Positions 56,831-64,000 of a stretch of 64,000 nt of DNA are shown piece after piece. The stretch covers positions 59,442,094 to 59,506,093 of the forward strand of contig CM055101.1 of assembly GCA_029204225.1 (NCBI GenBank), read 5' to 3'. Source of the DNA: Diphasiastrum complanatum. Taxonomy: Eukaryota; Streptophyta; Lycopodiopsida; Lycopodiales; Lycopodiaceae. The translations under genes and the position numbers were made by a program. How positions within the stretch are numbered: position 1 is the stretch's first letter; every line of letters begins with the position of its first letter. The notes beneath the pieces were generated by a model, which was not told where the DNA came from, did no database searches, and saw only the letters and a list, made by a program, of their open reading frames with translations.

Positions 56831-59300
56831 TTTGATCAACAAGTTTTATAGTAAAACCCGTGGGCTTCAATGTACTTAGTCCCCACTCTTGGTATAGATG
56901 TGAAGACATAATGGTTACTCCTGAACCACTATCAATAACAGTGACTACTGGGGGGAGGTTTTTGTGCTGGACGGGTAAGGTAACATTACTTTTTTCATTC
57001 TCCCAAGTGGCTCCTATTGCCCTCATGAATTGGTCGTCGTCACTTTCTCCATCCATGGAGGGTCTAGTAGGTGTATCCTTTGCTCCTAACCATGTGGTTA
57101 AGGCTTGGCATAGGGGTTTGGAATTCTTCAATAAATTATCTAAAGGTATGGTGACTTGACTAGATAGTAGGGCGGTTAAGGCCCCAGGTCCACTTCCTTC
57201 TAGTTCTAGGGAAGTGAAGGGTTCTTCATTGAATTCAATAGGGATAAATCATTCCAGATTCAGGGATGAAGTGGGTGCATTCATGGCTTTAGGTGAGTCC
57301 ATAGGTTCTATTGGTCGATTGAGATCACCAATAGGAGCCTTCGCTTGTTCTTCTTGGATCCACTCTCTTGCCTTGATGTAACAATTCTTCTCCTTATGTG
57401 GATTTGGATACTCTCGAGGTCCAGTGGATTTAGTGTAATGGCTTACGAAGTGAGGTCCACTGTGCTCTTCATTCAATACTCTTTCTATGATTGAGGTTCC
57501 TTTAGTCTTTGGGAACGTGTCTAAACATAGACCGGGGCTTATGGTTTTATGGCCTTGGCTCTCCTATCATGTATAACAGTTGCAAGTTTGACAGGTGCAT
57601 CAACTTGTGGCTCTACTGGTCGAGATGGGCAATCTTTGTAACAATGGCCATGGCCACACTCTCTATAGATAGGGCTATAAGTGTCTTTATATGGGCACTT
57701 AGCAGCGATGTGGTGGTTTTCTCCACAACCGTAACATTGGATAGGTGCTCTATTCTCGTAGAAACGTTGTTGAGTGGTAAACAAGGGATAGGCAGAAGCT
57801 TCAGTCCCATCTGAAAACATGGAAGTCCTTGATCCTCAAGTAAGAACATATTCTCATGCTGAATTTCAATTGGGATTGAGGATCTTGACTTGTTGTGGCA
57901 AAATTTGCTGGAATGATCTGGCGGTTCATCTGAGGGCCAAGTTGACACACTAATAAGGTTGGTGCTACATTATTGGGACCAAGTACCGTGCCTGTTGGAA
58001 TATGGGCCTTTGATAACTTGTAACTTGGAGACGTTGCTGTTGTATCTTCCATTGATGTTGTCTTGCAACGGCTTGTATTCTCGGATTGTAGATACAAGTA
58101 GATATGTGATGGTTATTGGTGTTGAAAAAAATGCAAGCTTTGGGCTAGCTGCCTATTTTGTGGGCACTCATTTGTAGTGTGATTTTGTTGGCATGTAGGA
58201 CACCAAACATTATCACGTCTAGGAAATTGATTGACAGTGGACCCTTGGTGTATTACTTTTCAATTTTTGCTCAAAATCTTTGGACAACTTATCCATCTGG
58301 GTCAAATGAGTCTTGTTCATAGTCTCAAGTTGTTGTAACAACAATTGAGTGGCAACATCAGAGGAGGTCCCTTGGGATCTATGGCTTTGATCAGTAGCAA
58401 TGACTCTTGAATGTTGGTGGGGGTTCATAGTCCTCATCAGAGCCTTCATCTTCTTCTCGGATGGCATCATCCATGACATCACGTAAAGTAGCATAGGTTT
58501 CTAGTGGTCTAAGTTCATGCCTACTGGATTTCGGGAGGCTAGTCATGAACCACATGAGCACGGCCTGATCAAGTGCTAGGTGAGCAGGGCATTCGATTTT
58601 AAAACGTTTGAGTTGTTCAATATAATCACGTACCCTCTCATCCTTCCTCATCTTGATCTTACTAAGTAGTAGGAATGGGATTTCAAGGAATCTAGATGAT
58701 TTAAATCTTTTTATGAATGAATCCTTGAGAGATTCTCACTCGTTTTATTCATGATGCTCAAGGTTGAAATACCATTCACCTACTGTATCAGTGAGAGTCA
58801 TGCTAAAGAGCTTGAGCTTATCAATCGGGGTTGTCTCTCCATATACTTGAAATGCTTCCTCATAAATTTGAAGGTAGCGTACGAGCTCGGTAGTACTATC
58901 ATACCTTGGTAAATCGAGTCTAGGAGCTTGTCGATTATGTGGGATGGCTCATGGTATTAGTACGACATACGCTAACGGGTTGGGGATTCTTTGTGCTCCT
59001 GGTGCCTCAGGTGGTACTGTATTTTCTTGAGGTCAATTTGGGTTATTGGCAGCCATGTTGAATTGCTCTTGGAGATTTCGAGGTTGGGGATGGCTAGTTG
59101 AAGGTTTCTGATCTCCAAGCAAATTCTCTTCCTCTCTTGAGATGCTAGATCTAGTATTTCGACATGATCTTAGTTGCATCCAAACTTGGGAAAGTATCCT
59201 ATTTGGGAAGGCAACAAGGCTACTTCATTATGAAAATTCAAGATCTAAGCCCTTGGGAATGAGATGTGGGAATACAAGAATATGGTAAGATGGAAGTGGG
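56830..59300 (-). mobile_element. Gypsy (Athila/Tat-like) D, gag and protease
   Basis: A minus-strand fossil of the same lineage as A-C. gag N-terminal part near 59060-58680 (RLDLPRYDS...QIYEEAFQVYGE...DKLKLFSMTLTD), helix-rich part near 58650-58500 (DERVRDYIEQLKRFKIEC, VLMWFMTSLPKSSRHEL), knuckle region near 57760-57600 (CYGCGENHHIAAKC, then GHGHCYKDC), tail, and protease near 57000-56830 (VIDSGSGVTIMSSHLY, GFTIKLVDQSCVK). Further pol is not present; the plus-strand gag fragment abuts. Several breaks. Confidence 0.8.
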
Positions 59301-59304
59301 AAAT

Positions 59305-59769
59305 TGTTACAACTCCCATGAATTTTCGATTGTCTTGAGGTTACTGCACACCCCATACCAGTGCGACACACCATATCTGCCCATCCATAGGTTTACGATC
59401 GACACACCCCCATGCATTGGAGCTATCAACATAGTCATGCCTAGTCGAGCCTCCTGCGATAACTGGCGTCCCATACCACCAACCATCGCCCTTGGCTCTC
59501 CCTAACATACATCTCCTGGCCTGGAGATACATCCTGGCTCATGCACATGCTCTCCATCCACCAACTTCTGAATAGACTGAGTGAACGAAAGAGGAAAACC
59601 CCACTATATAGGCATAGCATAGTGGGTCCTATCAAACACGGTCCTTCCGGCGACACGTGACCACCTAGGATGGTGACGCGTGACACCTAAACATGTCGAT
59701 AACGCCAAGACTTACGTCATGCCCCTTGCGAGGCCGTCACTAGATGGCATACCATTATGGTACATAACA
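59305..59769 (-). mobile_element. 3' LTR of the chromovirus remnant
   Basis: 465 bp with TG...CA ends on the minus strand, directly after the polypurine tract (complement of 59770-59779). A TATA-type word (CTATATAGTGG, minus strand, near 59603-59613) lies inside it. It abuts the leader side of Gypsy D. Confidence 0.7.
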
Positions 59770-60400
59770 TTCCCTCCCCGATAGATGCTTCCTTCTATGG
59801 AAAAAAACTAGGGAATTTAAGTCTCAAATCTACTTCACTCTCCCAGGTGTCCTCATCATCTAACTTACCTTTCCAATGAATCGGATGTTTAGAAATCAAA
59901 TGATTTCTCAGCTGATGGCATCGAGTATCCATGATCCTGTATGGTTCATGGGGAACAAAGACAATAAAATCCTCCAATAACACTAGATCATCTATGGGAA
60001 TCAGGTTATCTTTTTCACCAAGTCATTCTTTTCAACAACTAACATGGAATACATGATGAGCCTTAGTTTCAACATGGCGTTCTAGATGATACACAACCCT
60101 ATCAATCTTGTTAAGAGCTTTGAAAGGACTGCTAAAACGTGGAGATAAGTTTGGACATTTTCCCGTTCAAAGTGTCTTAGAGTCTTTTGGGATTCTAAGA
60201 TACACCCAATCACAGATCTCGAATTCTCGAGGAGAGTGACATCGGTTAGCATAGAATTGGGCTCTATCATGAGCTGATCTAATGCAATTCCAGAAGATAC
60301 ATCTAACCACTGAAATTCCTCATGCTCCTTAAGTGTTACCAAAAGAATACCATTCCACATTGTACCCCAACATGAACAAGACGAAATGTATCATCCAAGT
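59305..60400 (-). mobile_element. chromovirus 3' end: integrase C-terminus, chromodomain, LTR
   Basis: Minus strand. Integrase C-terminal region near 60330-60020 (sequence resembling the GPF..L.KIG..AYRLELP segment), then a chromodomain near 59930-59800 (RIMDTRCHQLRNHLISKHPI, HWKGKLDDEDTWESEVDLRL, KFPSFF), as in the CHD-type chromodomain of plant chromoviruses, which guides integration to marked chromatin. A purine-rich GGGGAGGGAA tract leads to an LTR at 59305-59769 (TGTTATGTACC...AGTTGTAACA). The rest of pol is not seen next to it. Broken. Confidence 0.82.
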
Positions 60401-62850
60401 ACAATTGAAATGTCGTAAGTGTATTCACTAACCCAAAGGAACATGGATCTCACCAAAATCGAATACCATATTGTCCTAGATATCCAATATCTATTTCAGA
60501 ATCGATAACAAAAAAGCATAATTCTTTTACAGGTTAGAATTTCTATTGGTTGTCTCAGTCATTATAAAGAAATACTCTATAATGCCACAAATAGAATCCA
60601 AATTACTAAATTCATATATGGAACACCTTTCACCTGCTTTCACTTGCAAGATCCAAATCTAATTGCAAAACCCGAGAGGGTTCCATAAATGGATTATTTG
60701 ACTTGCCACTCACTTTTTCCTTAGAACATTTGATTTCTCAAAATTCTAATTAACATTGGGAAAAAGGAATCCAAATTCCTAGAGGCAGTCTTCCTAATTA
60801 ATTCCCAATGGTTATTCTTATTTGCTATCACTTATACTTCTAGAATTGAAAGTAGATTAACAAAACTGGTCAACGGAGTCAACCAATCAACTACCCCTCA
60901 GGCTTCATGATCTCTTCTTCCCTTCCAAATATGGTTTAGGCTGAAAGCCCCAAATTTGTACTAGGAAAAAGTTCAATTGGTATCAGTAGTACTTTAACTA
61001 CTAACTAGCCAGACAATTTTGACTATTCATTCATCAATTGCTACACTTAATTATTGGCAAATCTCCTTATGGATCAGTATAGCAATTGTTCCAATAAGAT
61101 TTACGTTATTCTTGGTCTTATTTATCCCAAAAAACAAGAAATGCTCCATGTTAGTTGATAGATTCACAAAAAACTTCAACTAAAAGTGAAAGGAAGTGTG
61201 ACCTTAAATATTGATTTCAACTCAGTAAGATCATTCACTTTACAAGTGATTTTTGTTTAATCACTAACCAATGAATTTGAACAAATCCAAAACATCCATG
61301 GGTACTCTAAAACTTACATAAATCGGGAATTTTAATTTCCTTCGATATGGATTTAAACTGTGAAAATCGATCTAAAGCATTGACTTAGCAGTTTCACAAT
61401 TACCATTACATTCCGAAAGTATTCTGAAACATCCGGCATGCATCAGATATGACATGTAATGATTTCTAAAAAAATCAAATTTTTTAAAAATAGTTCCATG
61501 CATGAAATTTCTCTGATCAATTTATTGAACACCCATGTACCATGCATCCAAACATGCATACAGGTCTATCCATACATTTTCATCAACATTAAAGCACTAC
61601 ACTGAGTTACATGCATGCATGCATCATAACATTACGAAAAATTTGCAAATTTTAGTTCAAAAATTGCCAAACTTTCGATAGCCATAGCTTTCTCTATGGG
61701 ACACTAAATTGGTCACTGTAAAGCGCCGTACGAAGGAGAATAGGTCTACAAGACACTTGCCACATCACCCTACCACCTAGGCTTCACATGTGCGAGCTGT
61801 AACTAATCCAGATTCAGGTAGGAGGGCGCACTTCTAGAAGGTGATATCTTCAAAAAACCATCTCCAGCCCAATATGAATTTAATAAGAGGTTACAAGCAC
61901 TCTTATAGGGTTCATTAGAGAGGCATAGAGGCTTTTATCAGGTCCAACAAGCAATCATAGGCTCAGATCATGCAAAAAATGCATTTTTGGACTCCTTCAA
62001 CAAGCAAAACTTAAACATAATGGTGCCTAAGCCTCACACAACCAAATTGGATGTATTATGGATCAAATCAGAGGAATCCATAATTTTTAAGCTTGTAATG
62101 ATATCCAACAGGTTCAGACCACCATTTGATAGGTATTCATGCTCAAAATACACTATTTTTTTTTTTGACTTTTTGAGATCCTTAATGGTGTCCAATAACT
62201 TCATGACAACCTTAGGGCAAGTTCATTACACCTCTGCAAACATGCACACAAAATATTGGCTATGAATTTTGAGAATTACCACAAAATAAGTCCAAAAACC
62301 ATTAAAAAACCATGTTTTTTGACCAGTTTTGACCAAAATTTGTAGATCAAATCCACAATTAAGTGCAATCAGACCCAAATCCCTGTAAATCCATTATATG
62401 CAATCCCTACAAGTTCTTGTTGCAGTCAATTATGGATTTTATAGCCCATTTCTAGCCCAAAAACCCCAATTTTTGGCCCAAAATCACTATCTAAGCATCC
62501 TTTTGACTTTTCAACCAACATGCAATCATTAGATCCAATCAGTAATGACTGTAAAATAGCAAGTACAAACCGAAAAACGTACTAGATTAGTAACAATGAT
62601 AAATTCCAAGCCAAGATTTCCAATTCTTAGTGAAAAGTCACAAAAAACCATAAAAAAATCCATTGATTTCCATCAAAATCTATGGAGAAAATCCATAATC
62701 ATGATCAATAGTTTGAAAGTACACCAAATTCAGAGAGTCCACTTACTTGGAGATCAATTCCACCACTTGAAAGTAGCAAGGAAGGAGAAACCACCAATAA
62801 GCTGGAAAAATAAAAGAAGCAGCTCCACCTTCCGATTGATGCAAGCCCTT
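60401..62850. other. non-coding stretch, possibly a LARD-type interior
   Basis: About 2.4 kb of AT-rich sequence with no frame matching gag, pol or any host protein I recognise. A primer-binding-site-like word at its right end and a chromovirus 3' end on its left suggest it may be the interior of a large non-autonomous LTR derivative, or several fused fragments. The palindromic CATGCATGCATGCATC run near 61611-61624 is a small (CATG)n repeat. Confidence 0.35.
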
Positions 62851-62862
62851 GCTCTAATACCA
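62851..62862 (-). other. primer-binding-site-like word
   Basis: The plus strand reads GCTCTAATACCA, complement of TGGTATTAGAGC, one base from the initiator-Met tRNA site. The same variant serves Copia 2 at 38582-38593. If real, a minus-strand 5' LTR lies to its right, from about 62864. Confidence 0.55.
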
Positions 62863-62863
62863 C

Positions 62864-63298
62864 TATAAGAATCGCCTAGTGAAGATCCGACTAGATCCTA
62901 TTGCAAACAACCAAAAGGACACCTGTGGAGCAAAACCACCCAACCAACAGAAAATGGCTAGTCAATACCCCAACCATGTCACCTTCATGCCATAGTGAAT
63001 GAATGCAAGAGAGGAGGGGCTCCTGGCTACAAGGATCAAAGAATCCGATAGGTAGATGGGTGAGTTTCCACTAGTATATATTCTCTCCCATGAGGAGAGA
63101 ATATTTTTCTTAGGATCCCCATGCAACTTGGAATAGCAATTGACCTCCTATTCTTGCATTATAGGAGTCAGACACCATGCAAGTGCTCCTATGTCCAATT
63201 ATAGGTCTGGGCCCTCATATGATTATTAATTACTTACAGGCCAAGCCCATAATGACGAGGCATAGCCAATAACCATATACACTGGAGCGACCAGCTAT
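62864..63298 (-). mobile_element. possible 5' LTR, minus strand
   Basis: The region between the primer-binding-site-like word and the start of the plus-strand Gypsy pol near 63299. It does not visibly match the LTR at 59305-59769, so it is not simply that element's other end. A CTCTCCCATGAGGAGAG inverted repeat is at 63085-63101. Identification rests only on position. Confidence 0.35.
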
Positions 63299-64000
63299 CC
63301 ATGTTAGGAATTATTCTAGATGTAACGACGTTTTCATTTATAGTAGGGCCCTTAAGGAGCATGAGGCGCATTTGCGTACTGTCCTGGATAATCTAAGGCA
63401 GACAAAACTTTATGCTAAGGAGTCTAAGTGTGAGTTCTTTCAGACAAGACTCAAGTACTTGGGACACATGGTTCTTGATGGAGGTCTTGAGAACACGATA
63501 AGGTCCAGAAAGTTCATGATTGGCCTATCCTGAAAACCATTAGAGAAGTTAAATCTTTTTTGGGCTTCACAAGGTTTTCCCATAAATCATTAAAGACTAT
63601 GCCTTAGTTGCATTGCCTCTAACGAATCTCAAAAGGGTAATTACTTGGACCAATGAACTTAATCAAAGCTTTGAGGCTTTGAGGATGTTAATGTCTACAA
63701 CCCCTATCTTACACATAGTGGCTTTGAAGATGTTAGTGTCTACAACCCCTATCTTACACATAGTGGACCCTAGCAAACCTTTCCTAGTGGAAACTGATGC
63801 TAGTGACTATGTGGTGGGTGCAGTGCTGTACCAAGATGGTAGACTTGTGGCTTTCAAAAGCAAGAAGGTGGACCCAGCCCAAAGTAGGTATTCTACTTAT
63901 GAGAATGAACTTTTTGTAGTCATCCATGCGTTAAAAATCTAGAAAAATTATTTGTACGGATCTAAGTTCATGGCTATGATAGATCACGAGTCTCTTAAGT
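63299..64000 (+). mobile_element. Gypsy G (chromovirus-type) RT-RNase H fragment
   Basis: A plus-strand pol fragment running off the right edge. RT C-terminal text near 63330-63590 (FIYSRALKEHEAHLRTVLDN, CEFFQTRLKYLGHMVLDGGL, REVKSFLGFTRF); RNase H near 63770-64000 (FLVETDASDYVVGAVLYQDG, RLVAFKSKKVDPAQSRYSTY, ENELFVVIHALK). The wording is close to Gypsy F. A short in-frame duplicate of a TTPILHIV-coding unit lies near 63690-63765. Broken. Confidence 0.85.

Noticed and set aside
61608-61626. CATGCATGCATG run as a regulatory RY element
   Set aside because: A short simple repeat in non-coding DNA with no gene nearby.

Overview
The window is nuclear DNA of a land plant with a large, repeat-rich genome. 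The evidence is the Copia and Gypsy LTR retrotransposons, primer-binding sites matching initiator-methionine tRNA (TGGTATCAGAGC), a chromodomain-bearing Gypsy remnant, a tRNA-derived SINE, and one host gene of the plant-specific PROTODERMAL FACTOR 1 (PDF1) type. The species cannot be fixed from sequence. The unusual Athila/Tat-like Gypsy family and a Gly/Ser-rich rather than Pro-rich PDF1 make a non-angiosperm (fern, lycophyte or gymnosperm) plausible, but that is a guess.

Layout. 1-5.8 kb: Copia fragments, isolated LTRs and Gypsy copy A. 5.9-10.4 kb: a Copia element inserted in chromovirus-type Gypsy F (10.4-12.5 kb). 12.6-13.5 kb: a GC-rich block, a poly-C run and a 199-bp GA tract. 13.5-19.8 kb: Gypsy copy B. 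19.8-25.9 kb: the only mostly unique island, with compound microsatellites and the two-exon PDF1-like gene (22788-24872). 25.9-31.1 kb: an old Copia carrying a short SINE and a small non-autonomous LTR element (26275-29209). 31.1-46.96 kb: nested Copias (Copia 3 contains Copia 2, which contains a solo LTR; behind them a chimeric Copia, E4). 46.96-54.19 kb: Gypsy copy C, the fullest of its family. 54.2-56.4 kb: a small LTR remnant, roughly 190-bp tandem repeats and a strand-biased CATTCCCAAA block. 56.4-64 kb: Gypsy D, a chromovirus 3' end with chromodomain, a 2.5-kb non-coding stretch ending at a primer-binding site, and a Gypsy RT/RNase H fragment running off the right edge.

The only host gene I can defend is the PDF1-like one: a secreted, epidermis-type cell-wall protein with a clean GT-AG intron that happens to contain an exact L1-box (TAAATGCA). 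Everything else is fossil mobile DNA. The most interesting fossils are: a Gypsy family with an extra coiled-coil ORF after the pol position, seen in three diverged copies; its gag with a series of shortened zinc knuckles (CX2CX3HX4C); Copia LTRs and leaders studded with the palindrome TTTCACACGTGTGAAA, which resembles their own LTR ends joined together; and a small LTR element whose interior is a row of GTGCTT...AGCAC hairpin units.
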